Shown one piece after another: positions 44,357 to 51,628 of a stretch of 64,000 bases of DNA. The DNA comes from Paenibacillus beijingensis (lineage in GTDB: Bacteria > Bacillota > Bacilli > Paenibacillales > Paenibacillaceae), in NCBI RefSeq assembly GCF_000961095.1, contig NZ_CP011058.1, positions 2,287,501 through 2,351,500 on the forward strand, in the 5' to 3' direction. Each line of letters opens with the position of its first letter. Positions within the stretch are counted from its first letter, which is position 1. The notes under the pieces were generated by a model. It was given only the letters and a program-made list of their open reading frames with translations. It made no database searches and was not told the DNA's origin. The translations under genes and the position numbers were made by a program.

Positions 44357-44524
44357 ATGACGACCCGGATCTTTACGCCAAGCGAAGCGAATGCATTACT
44401 GCCGGAGCTGATCAAGGACCTGCACCAATTGCAAGCCTTAACGCGTCAGTTCGAGGAGCGCTACCGGGAACTGCAGTCGAGGAAGGCGACCTACGCACAG
44501 TCGGCCGGACTCCCGGCATATTAA
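44357..44524 (+). pseudogene. DUF2203 gene, 5' fragment (disrupted)
   Basis: Fifty-five codons starting MTTRIFTPSEANALLPELIK match the start of DUF2203 proteins (about 130 residues), including the EANALLPEL block and a coiled region LQALTRQFEERYRELQ. The frame stops after SAGLPAY. The missing C-terminal half is found 2.6 kb downstream at 47123-47350 in the same orientation. GGGAAAGGAGTGG precedes the ATG. Confidence 0.8.
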
Positions 44525-44587
44525 ATACGTACAATCCTCTGGGATGGCGGCAATGAAAGTCTATCTGCCACCCAACCGAATTTCTCC

Positions 44588-45614
44588 ATGTCAACAAACG
44601 TAATGGCAGCAGATGTAAAAGAAAAAGAATCAAATGCTACAATCGTGTCTGTAGCAACTGCGATGAATGTAGCAGAAACCTTTATTAAAAGTTCGAATTA
44701 TAACCAAAAATGGAGCCAAACACAGCTAGTATTTTTCGAAAACCTGTATGATATTGATGAGAGTCTACTAGGTTATTATTTTATCGTACGAGATAATGGC
44801 GAATCCATCGGACATATCATCGTATCGGCGACGGAAGATAGGGGACCGGTTCTCCAATACGGTGACGGAGCATCGAACTCGAAAAAAACGGGCTTAAAAG
44901 CGTATTACGTCGGAGGTATTATACATGAAAAAAATGCAGCCGACGTCATACAGAAAGCTAAAACTAAGAACATTGATCTTAAACCCATGGCCTCGAATTC
45001 GGAAATCAGCAGGTCTGAATGGGAGAGCTCGAAGTCCGATATAGTCGCGTTATCCAGTCCTATTTCTAAGGAATGAGCGTTACAAGAATCTGGCAAAGAT
45101 CTTCTGGAATAACGAATCAAGATTCGGCGTGCGGTCCGACTTCCGGGGCGATGGCGGCAAATTATCTGGCTGGAATTGGTCATAACTACGGAGCTCAACG
45201 TATTATGGAAGTAACTCTGCACTCGTTAATCATCTCTATTCAGAAATGGGTACTACCATATTCGGGACCAGCTTAGCTGATTTTAGTGTGGGCTTGTTGG
45301 ATCATTTAAGACATAACGGGGAAAATTGGGTTGGAACTGAATACCGGGGAACCGACAGCATGGCATGGTATGCGTATACTTCCTCGATCGATAATAATTT
45401 GCCTGTCGGAATTCGTTTTGATTATTGGATTTCGGATACCACCTACACAAATTATCATTTTGTACTCGGTAATGGTTATGTGATGTACACACAAAACTAC
45501 TTCGGTTTTAAAGACCCTGATTCCGGTCAAAACAATACTGGAACGATTTATAGAGTGTGGAGCGATAATGATCAGGATATCGGTTTCCTTGCTCTGTTTA
45601 AACAGCAGCTATAA
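44588..45614 (+). pseudogene. C39-like cysteine peptidase, broken by two frameshifts
   Basis: Three frames in a row make one protein. Frame 1 (44588-45076) is a propeptide-like domain starting at a signal-peptide-end-like NVMAAD, without its hydrophobic segment. Frame 2 (45073 to about 45200) carries RIWQRSSG and the catalytic SACGPTSGAMAANYL. Frame 3 (about 45215-45614) continues LVNHLYSEMGTTIFGTS through YWISDTTYTNYHFVLGNGY, which includes the catalytic His, to the end. Shifts fall near 45065 and 45205. The peptidase would have been secreted. It is AT-richer than its surroundings. Confidence 0.78.
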
Positions 45615-45658
45615 GAACGAAAAGAGAATCGATAACCGGTATAGGAGTGAATTAAAGA

Positions 45659-46138
45659 ATGTCGACGAAAAAAAGAGACGTCATCGTATTCGGTATTTCG
45701 TCCAGCTTAAGCGCGCTCTTATTTTTTCTGGCCTATCTGTTCACTTTGAAGTACCGAGGAACAAGCCATGGCATTTCCGGTAACGGGAATCTAGGGCTGA
45801 TGTTCATCTTTCCTGCTATTCCCATCTATATTGTAGCGTTAATATATACTTATCGGACAAGCCGACAACTCCCTCTAGGGCCAGGGATGACGAAACTATC
45901 ATTAATTGGATTAACCTTGTTGATAGTTGCATGCACTTATGGGGAATATGCCATGATCAATCGGCTTCTTCATCACTTAGGAGGGGGGACAAACGATCCC
46001 AACTCCGTCATTTATCGATATTCTTTTCTTAATCAATACACTAACAAGTTGTTTTTTAATGCGTACACATTTATGACAGGGTTATCTTTTGCTTCCGTGA
46101 TTGCATTTGTCTTAAGAAAAGGGCAAAAGATCCGATAG
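45659..46138 (+). CDS. Hypothetical four-helix membrane protein
   Basis: A 159-residue intact frame with four hydrophobic segments (about 9-31, 45-63, 76-95 and 130-152) and a basic C terminus. It starts 45 nt after the peptidase remnant, so the two were probably one unit. GGTATAGGAGTGAATTAAAG supplies GGAG upstream of ATG. No family was recognised. Base composition is AT-richer than the core genes, like the rest of the insert. Confidence 0.7.
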   Translation: MSTKKRDVIVFGISSSLSALLFFLAYLFTLKYRGTSHGISGNGNLGLMFIFPAIPIYIVALIYTYRTSRQLPLGPGMTKLSLIGLTLLIVACTYGEYAMINRLLHHLGGGTNDPNSVIYRYSFLNQYTNKLFFNAYTFMTGLSFASVIAFVLRKGQKIR

Positions 46139-46154
46139 TCTTACACAAACAGAG

Positions 46155-46207
46155 AATACAAAAACAGCCATGGTTCGCTCATTAGCGTCATGGCCGTTTT
46201 TGTACTC
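46155..46207 (+). terminator. Terminator after the membrane protein gene
   Basis: ACAAAAACAGCCATG and CATGGCCGTTTTTGT pair around about 16 nt with A/T runs on both sides. It can serve the plus-strand gene and the minus-strand remnant that ends at 46206. Confidence 0.8.
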
Positions 46208-46430
46208 ATGTTACCATAATGATAAACCATTTTGGAAAAACTCTAAGTCCGTCTATGCTACTCGTATGATGAACATCCAAAAAAGTATACTTTCCAACAT
46301 TATAATCTTTTTCGATGATTAACTTCTCCACTTTTGACACCGCCATAAAAAAGTTAGTTGTATTGTCCTAGCGTTTAAGGTCAAACTTGTCTTGAATGGA
46401 ATGACCGATGTAATAAGGAACCTTTATCAT
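46206..46430 (-). pseudogene. Unknown ORF with an in-frame stop
   Basis: On the minus strand a 75-codon frame runs from ATG 46430 (MIKVPYYIGHSIQDKFDLKR) to a TAG at codon 21, then continues in the same frame (VEKLIIEKDYNVGKYTFLDV ... RVFPKWFI) to TGA. Both halves have protein-like composition. It begins 18 nt after the GIY-YIG remnant. It may be a gene inactivated by one base change, or the ATG at 46346 may start a 46-residue protein. The family is unknown. Confidence 0.4.
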
Positions 46431-46448
46431 TTTGGTTCAGTTTAGTAT

Positions 46449-46941
46449 TTAGTCTGTTTCTTCTTGATAAATAAATGGAGTTAGCTCAACATCACTGGCC
46501 CATCTCATTCCAGATACTTCGGCAGCTAAACTACGATGGTTTCCCCAATTAAACACATTGACATTTGCTAAATCAAGATAGGGTATCGAATTAATACTTT
46601 GAGAATTGCAAGCTGGGGCATGGGTAAAAATATTCAATCTTTCAGCTGCAGAAATTAAATATTCCCATTCTTATTTGATGGAGTAACCGTTCCACATAAT
46701 CGGCCAACATAAACTTCGACGTTATTTGCGTCCTTGTTGAAAGACCAAGTTTCTTGATTGATTCGGGTACAAAATGACTGCTGTGATGCCTTTCCGATAT
46801 AAATCAACTCACTTGGTCCGTATAGAGGATGTGAGCCGTATATCTGATAAAGGCCATAATCCCTTGTTCATCATTCAACATATGGAGTTGATTTAGTTCA
46901 TGTGGACCTTCCCATGAAATATCAATTCTCAGCGTCCGCAC
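46449..46941 (-). pseudogene. GIY-YIG nuclease-like gene, broken by two frameshifts
   Basis: Translated in three successive minus-strand frames. From GTG 46941: LRIDISWEGPHELNQLHMLN...DEQGI; after a one-base loss near 46857: GLYQIYGSHPLYGPSELIYI then GKASQQSF and VEVYVGRLCG; after another shift near 46660: ISAAERLNIFTHAPACNSQS, then LDLANVNVFNWGNHRSLAAE and VSGMRW. The GLYQIYG...LIYIGKA pair is the GIY-YIG core. Restoring one base at the first shift gives GIYGLYQIYG. The gene is clearly inactive as read. Confidence 0.7.
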
Positions 46942-47122
46942 CCCTTCATTGTCTTTAAATATGCTTATTGGTTGTGACCACTTCCATAATTATCATATCA
47001 AATTCGGCTCTTTTTCGTTGGGAAAAGTGAAGATGTTCATTTAACAATAACGTGTCACGAACATCCAATAAAAACGTACACGTATACTTAAACCGATTGG
47101 AGGATAACATGGCAAAGCTTAT

Positions 47123-47350
47123 TTGTTTGGGATTCAGAAGAGCGGAAGCTCGAAGAACGATCTCCGGTTCGCGAACTTCGCGCGCAAGGGCGTGCTGCTC
47201 AAGATGGTCGAGCCCGGATTGATCGACTTTCCGGCGGTTGTGAACGGGGAGAATGTGCTGATCTGCTGGAAGCAAGGGGAGACGCACGTCACCCACTATC
47301 ATGGCTGGCATGACGGGTATCAGGGGCGCAAGCCGCTGCCGGAGTCGTAG
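47123..47350 (+). pseudogene. DUF2203 gene, 3' fragment
   Basis: The frame encodes FARKGVLLKMVEPGLIDFPA, then NGENVLICWKQGETHVTHYH and GWHDGYQGRKPL, the conserved C-terminal half of DUF2203. No start or ribosome-binding site fits a complete gene, and the middle (about 20-25 residues expected before NFARKG) is missing or scrambled. The other half lies at 44357-44524. Codon use and GC match the core genome, unlike the DNA between the halves. Confidence 0.8.
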
Positions 47351-47446
47351 CCGGGAGAGCTGTACCATTGCTTATTTTTCACGGCAGTTGTTGTGGTCTG
47401 TGGTTGCTCGGCCTTTGCTTCTTATTGGAGGACTGGGGCCTGTTGC

Positions 47447-47493
47447 CCCCAAAAAAAGCGTTCCCCCGGCGCAGGTGCCGAAGGGAACGCTTT
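47447..47493 (-). terminator. Terminator of the sugar transporter gene
   Basis: AAAGCGTTCCC and GGGAACGCTTT form an 11-pair stem; on the minus strand it is followed by a T run (AAAAAAA at 47451-47457 on the plus strand). Confidence 0.88.
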
Positions 47494-47523
47494 ACCGCAA
47501 TTTTTCAGCTCCCTAACGCCCGT

Positions 47524-48939
47524 CTATCTCGTCGTTGCCGTTCTCGCATTGAAGCTCGCCTCGATTTCTTCCAGCGTTCTGCCCTTCGTTTCGGGCACGA
47601 CGCGCCAGGAGAAGAAAAAAGTGAACAGCGCCAGCGCTGCGAAGATCCAGAACGTGATGGCCGGTCCGGCCGTGCCGAGCAGCGGCGGGAACGACTGCGA
47701 GACGACGTAGTCGGCGATCCACAGCGCCATCGAAGCGATCGCGGTTGCCTTGCCGCGGACGCGGTTCGGGAAAATTTCCGAGAGCATGACCCATACGACC
47801 GGTCCGAGTGAAATGGCGAAAGCGGCGACATACAGCAGCACAAAGATCAGCACCATCCACCCGGACGTCTGTCCGGTTTGAAAAGCGAATCCGATCATAA
47901 ACAGACAGATGGCCATGAGCGCCGAGCCGACAATGAGCAGCGCTTTGCGGCCGGCTTTATCGATGAGCCAGAGGGCGAGGATCGTGAACAGGAAATTGAT
48001 GGCGCCGACGAGTATGGTCTGAATGAGCGCCGAGTTCGTTCCAGCCCCGGTTTCTTTGAAAATTTCCGGCGCATAATACATGACCGCGTTAATGCCGGTC
48101 ACCTGCTGCAAAATGGCGAGCACGATGCCGAGCATGAGCGCAAAGCGCAGACCGGAGCTGAGCCTTTGGCCTTTCGTTTCTTTTTCTTCCTGGAACGAAG
48201 CTTTAATTTCCAGCACTTCCTTGCGGGCCAGCTCCTCGCCGTGAATCCGCAGCAGCACCGGCAGCGATTCCGCGGCGCGTCCCTGCTTGATCAGCCAGCG
48301 CGGGCTTTCCGGCACAAAAAAGAGCAACAGAAGAAACACGACCCCCGGGACGACGCCGATGCCGAACATCCAGCGCCAGGCGGTGGAAACCTGCCAAGCT
48401 TCGCTGCCCGCCCCGGCAATCCAGCGATTGACAAAGTAAACGAGAAAAATGCCTGTTACCGTTGCCATTTGGTTGAATGCGACGAGCCTGCCGCGGTATT
48501 TGGCGGGAGCGATCTCCGCATTATACAGCGGACAAAGCGTGGAGGTGATCCCGATGCCGACTCCGCCGATCATCCGGGCGATGATATATCCGCCAAATGT
48601 GGTTGGGATCGCCGATCCTGCCGATCCGATGATGAACAGGACCGCGGCGGCAATCAGTACTTTTTTGCGGCCGAACCGGTCGCTGAGCACGCCCGATACG
48701 GCGGCGCCGGCGATACAGCCGATAATGAGACTGGAAACGGCCCAGCCGACCGCAAAGTCGCTCAGCACGAAACGTTCGGTCATGAATCCGATTGCACCGG
48801 AGACAACGGCCGTATCGAAGCCGAACAGCAGCCCGCCGATTGCCGCGATCATGGAGACGAGTGTAACAAATTTCATATTTAAGGCGTCTTCCTTGCCGCT
48901 GCCCGTTATCGCATCTTGCTTTCTTTCCGCTGCTTTCAC
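47524..48939 (-). CDS. Sugar porter family MFS transporter
   Basis: A 471-residue, 12-helix sugar/proton symporter of the XylE/GalP/CsbC type. GGLLFGFDTAVVSGAIG (helix 1), DRFGRKKVL (loop 2-3), PESPRWLI (after helix 6), QQVTGINAVMYYAPEIF (helix 7) and PETKGRTLEEIE at the C terminus are the family marks. The sugar cannot be read; xylose, arabinose, galactose and inositol are possible. GTG 48939 follows AAAGGAGG. It sits between the accessory island and yabP, outside the conserved B. subtilis order. Confidence 0.92.
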   Translation of the reverse strand: MKAAERKQDAITGSGKEDALNMKFVTLVSMIAAIGGLLFGFDTAVVSGAIGFMTERFVLSDFAVGWAVSSLIIGCIAGAAVSGVLSDRFGRKKVLIAAAVLFIIGSAGSAIPTTFGGYIIARMIGGVGIGITSTLCPLYNAEIAPAKYRGRLVAFNQMATVTGIFLVYFVNRWIAGAGSEAWQVSTAWRWMFGIGVVPGVVFLLLLFFVPESPRWLIKQGRAAESLPVLLRIHGEELARKEVLEIKASFQEEKETKGQRLSSGLRFALMLGIVLAILQQVTGINAVMYYAPEIFKETGAGTNSALIQTILVGAINFLFTILALWLIDKAGRKALLIVGSALMAICLFMIGFAFQTGQTSGWMVLIFVLLYVAAFAISLGPVVWVMLSEIFPNRVRGKATAIASMALWIADYVVSQSFPPLLGTAGPAITFWIFAALALFTFFFSWRVVPETKGRTLEEIEASFNARTATTR

Positions 48940-49234
48940 TTTCGCAGTCCTCCTTTATTCAATCTTTCTCTCTATATAACCTGTACGTCAAAAATAAAGC
49001 CCTTATATTTGTTGCAAGCAGCCATAAACGGCCGTAAACGGTCATGGCTCATGAACGCCGGAAACGGCGGGAGGAGGGGGCCGCCGCCCGGCTGTAGTAG
49101 CAGATGATTGTGATAGTGTTGCCTGCCCGGTTTCAGGCTATTCATCCCGGGGTAATGATGTCTACCCCCACTCGATATAGTTCTAAAACTCGTCCCTTCT
49201 CCATAGGCTTGTCGTATAGAGGAGGGGACGAGGC

Positions 49235-49519
49235 ATGATCGAGCAGATCAAAGGGCAAAAGCGCCAGGAAGTAAAGATGCTGAACCGCAAGCTGCTGGAA
49301 ATCAGCGGTGTCATGAATGTGGAAAGCTTCGACAACGAGGAGTTTTTGCTCGAAACCGAGCTGGGATTTCTGGCCGTTCGAGGTCAAAATCTTCATATGA
49401 AGCATCTTAGTTTGGAGCAAGGGCTCGTCGCAATCGAGGGACAGGTTCATTCACTCGCCTATCTGGACGGGAATACGTCCGCCAAATCCAAAGGATTGTT
49501 CGGGAAGCTGTTCAAGTGA
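49235..49519 (+). CDS. yabP: Sporulation protein YabP
   Basis: A 94-residue protein of the YabP/YqfC family: KLLEISGVMNVESFDNEEFLLETELGFLAVRG is interrupted by the typical hydrophobic pattern and IEGQVHSLAYL lies at the C-terminal side. It is produced in the mother cell and needed for spore formation in B. subtilis, with unknown mechanism. GAGGAGGGGACGAGGC precedes ATG. GTGA overlap couples it to yabQ. The 295-nt gap upstream holds no gene; no clear sigma E promoter was found. Confidence 0.93.
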   Translation: MIEQIKGQKRQEVKMLNRKLLEISGVMNVESFDNEEFLLETELGFLAVRGQNLHMKHLSLEQGLVAIEGQVHSLAYLDGNTSAKSKGLFGKLFK

Positions 49520-50118
49520 GCCTGAATACGCAATGGTGGACGATGGCGATGATGCTGCTGTCGGGATTGGCTATGGGAGCGGTATTCGACGGTTACCGGG
49601 TCATCTCCCATGAGCTGCGCTTCTCCAGGTGGCTGATGCCGGTGCTTGATCTGCTGTACTGGGGGGCGGCAACGCTGACGGTATTCCGGGTGCTGTATGC
49701 CAGCAATAACGGCGAGGTGCGGGCATATGTGTTTCTCGGACTGCTCATCGGCATCGGATTCTACTTTTTGTTGTTCAGCAGGGCCGTCATGGCCGTTGTC
49801 CGCTGGAGCATCGAAGCGGTGCGGCGGCTGATCGCATTTCTGCTTCGCTGCATCGATGTGCTGATCGTGAAGCCTCTCATACTGCTGTACCGGCTTATTC
49901 GCATAATAGCCGGCTTTTTGATCGTCGTTACTATTTTCTTATCCAAACTTGTGCTACAATTGGTACGTCCGCTTTGGCTGCTCGCACGGTGGCTGCTGAG
50001 CCCGCTCGTGAGGCCGCTCGGCGTATGGCTGAGCAGAGCTGCGGCCCGTTTACGGCTGAAGGAAACCGGAATGCGTATCGGCCGGTTTTTGAAGAGGCTG
50101 TGGAACAAGCTGTTTTAA
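49516..50118 (+). CDS. yabQ: Spore cortex biosynthesis protein YabQ
   Basis: A 200-residue membrane protein with five or so helices: WWTMAMMLLSGLAMGAVFDG (about 6-25), then further segments near 35-55, 70-95, 110-140 and 145-170. The N-terminal GxxFDxYR pattern (GAVFDGYRV) and LLYWGAATLTVFRVLY are YabQ marks. It is needed for cortex formation and placed in the outer forespore membrane in B. subtilis. GTG 49516 overlaps the yabP stop. Confidence 0.92.
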   Translation: MSLNTQWWTMAMMLLSGLAMGAVFDGYRVISHELRFSRWLMPVLDLLYWGAATLTVFRVLYASNNGEVRAYVFLGLLIGIGFYFLLFSRAVMAVVRWSIEAVRRLIAFLLRCIDVLIVKPLILLYRLIRIIAGFLIVVTIFLSKLVLQLVRPLWLLARWLLSPLVRPLGVWLSRAAARLRLKETGMRIGRFLKRLWNKLF

Positions 50119-50197
50119 GGCGGCAGTCGTTTCTGCTTGCAGCATGCGGTAATGCGGTAACGGCCACTTTTTCAACGGTTGGGAGGGAATTCGCGTT

Positions 50198-50524
50198 ATG
50201 GCGTCAGCCCCGGTTAATCAGACCACACAGACGACCGTGTATTCCGGCGCGAAACGCCGGCTTCGGATCTGGATGGCCATCATGGCGTTATTTCTTGCTT
50301 GGGCAGGATACAACCTTTTTTCCCAAATGCAGCGCCATTCCGCGGCGGAGGCGAAACTGGCGGCGGCACAGCACAAGATCGACAGCGTCAAGGCGGAAAG
50401 CGCCAAGCTGAACGAACAAATTAAGAAGCTTAACGATCCGGAATATATTTCACAGCTTGCAACCAAAAACCAAGGGCTCGTCAAGCCGGGCGAGAAATCG
50501 CTTCAATTCATCGACAATCCTTAG
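50198..50524 (+). CDS. divIC: Septum formation initiator DivIC
   Basis: A 108-residue bitopic division protein. A basic N terminus is followed by one membrane helix (about 26-42, LRIWMAIMALFLAWAGY) and an extracytoplasmic coiled coil (AEAKLAAAQHKIDSVKAESA). The C terminus DPEYISQLATKNQGLVKPGE is typical of FtsB/DivIC. It works with FtsL and DivIB at the septum. TTGGGAGGGAA precedes ATG. Confidence 0.93.
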   Translation: MASAPVNQTTQTTVYSGAKRRLRIWMAIMALFLAWAGYNLFSQMQRHSAAEAKLAAAQHKIDSVKAESAKLNEQIKKLNDPEYISQLATKNQGLVKPGEKSLQFIDNP

Positions 50525-50553
50525 CCCCATAAGGAAATATGGACATCCGTCTG

Positions 50554-50583
50554 TTGACCTTGCTTTTGCGGGTGCGTTATAAT
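50554..50583 (+). promoter_or_regulatory. Promoter of the S1-domain gene
   Basis: TTGACC (50554-50559) and TATAAT (50578-50583) are 18 nt apart, about 100 nt before the gene; sigma A type. Confidence 0.75.
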
Positions 50584-50681
50584 TTGTGGTAGTACCGCCT
50601 CATTTCGGGGTAATTAACATAGGAAGACATCCGTTAGACGGTCATGCTTCGCATAACTTTTAGGGAGGAACATTTTATTTT

Positions 50682-51197
50682 ATGGCAATTGAAGTGGGCG
50701 CCAAATTAGAGGGCAAAGTGACAGGCATTACGCATTTCGGGGCATTCGTCGATTTGTCGGGAGGTGTCACGGGGCTCGTACACATTTCGGAAATTGCCGA
50801 TAACTACGTCAAGGACGTCAAAGATCATCTCAAGCTCGACGACATCGTCAAGGTGAAAGTGATCAATGTGGACAAAGACGGCAAGATCGGACTTTCCATT
50901 AAACAGGCGATTGACCGGCCTGAAGGCCAGCAGCCCCCGCAACGCGAACGTTTTAACAGCGGCGGCGGAGACCGTTTTAACCGCGCTGGCGGTGGCGGTA
51001 ACAGCGGCGGTGGCGGCGGTCGTCCATTCAAACCATCCTCCGGCGGCGGCAGACCTTCTTTTGGAAAACCATCATACGGAAAACCGTCATTCGAGGATAA
51101 GATGTCCCGTTTCCTTAAAGACAGCGAAGAGCGTATTTCGTCCCTTAAGAAAAATACCGAAGGCAAACGCGGCGGTCGCGGAGCCAAGCGGGTATAA
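50682..51197 (+). CDS. yabR: S1 RNA-binding domain protein (YabR)
   Basis: A 171-residue protein. Residues 1-75 are one S1 OB-fold (GAKLEGKVTGITHFGAFVDL, GLVHISEIADNYVKDVKDHL, VDKDGKIGLSIKQA). Residues 85-140 are Gly/Arg/Ser/Pro-rich, including a nine-fold Gly stretch with repeats of GKPS(Y/F). The basic C terminus ends RGGRGAKRV. It probably binds RNA or ribosomes. Conserved position between divIC and spoIIE. Confidence 0.93.
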   Translation: MAIEVGAKLEGKVTGITHFGAFVDLSGGVTGLVHISEIADNYVKDVKDHLKLDDIVKVKVINVDKDGKIGLSIKQAIDRPEGQQPPQRERFNSGGGDRFNRAGGGGNSGGGGGRPFKPSSGGGRPSFGKPSYGKPSFEDKMSRFLKDSEERISSLKKNTEGKRGGRGAKRV

Positions 51198-51209
51198 ATG
51201 ACTTTTACG

Positions 51210-51239
51210 AGAGCGGAGCCGGAAGGCTCTGCTCTTTTT
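51210..51239 (+). terminator. Terminator after yabR
   Basis: AGAGCGGAGCC, loop GGAA, GGCTCTGCTCTTTTT. The 431-nt gap to spoIIE holds this and the spoIIE promoter and no gene. Confidence 0.9.
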
Positions 51240-51525
51240 GCGTCTTCGGTGATCCTTATTTGCGGCGCTTTGATTCGCAGCCCATCGTTCGACCGAATCG
51301 GCGCCTTCAAAAATAGACCAAAAACTTTTCCCCTGCCCTCCCATAAACCCGACACAATCGGACGTCATTTTCGCTGCCGCAAAGCGAAAGGGGACGTTTT
51401 TTTGTTGTAAAAATGGTAAAAATTTCACATTTTCACAATGGTGCACAGGCAGCCGGATGCTGCGCCGCCGCTAAGGTTGGCTGCTGTTCCGACAGGCGCC
51501 CGACAAGCCGCGGAGCCCCGTGTTC

Positions 51526-51594
51526 TTTTGTCGGAAAAAACTTTCGTCCCGCCAACGCTTTCTGACAAACTTTATGAAACCGCCCCTCTATAAT
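51526..51594 (+). promoter_or_regulatory. spoIIE promoter region with Spo0A-box-like sites
   Basis: TATAAT at 51589-51594 is a consensus -10. Upstream are TGTCGGA (51527, one mismatch to the 0A box) and TGTCAGA on the minus strand (about 51561-51568). Spo0A~P activates spoIIE through similarly placed boxes in B. subtilis. The ATG at 51593 overlaps this -10 and cannot be the start codon. Confidence 0.55.
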
Positions 51595-51628
51595 GGGGAT
51601 CACACTAATTCGGAAATGGTGGTGCCGT

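Noticed and set aside
46942..47368. 137-codon minus-strand frame 46955-47368
   Set aside because: It is antisense to the DUF2203 C-terminal remnant and runs into the insert edge; no protein features.
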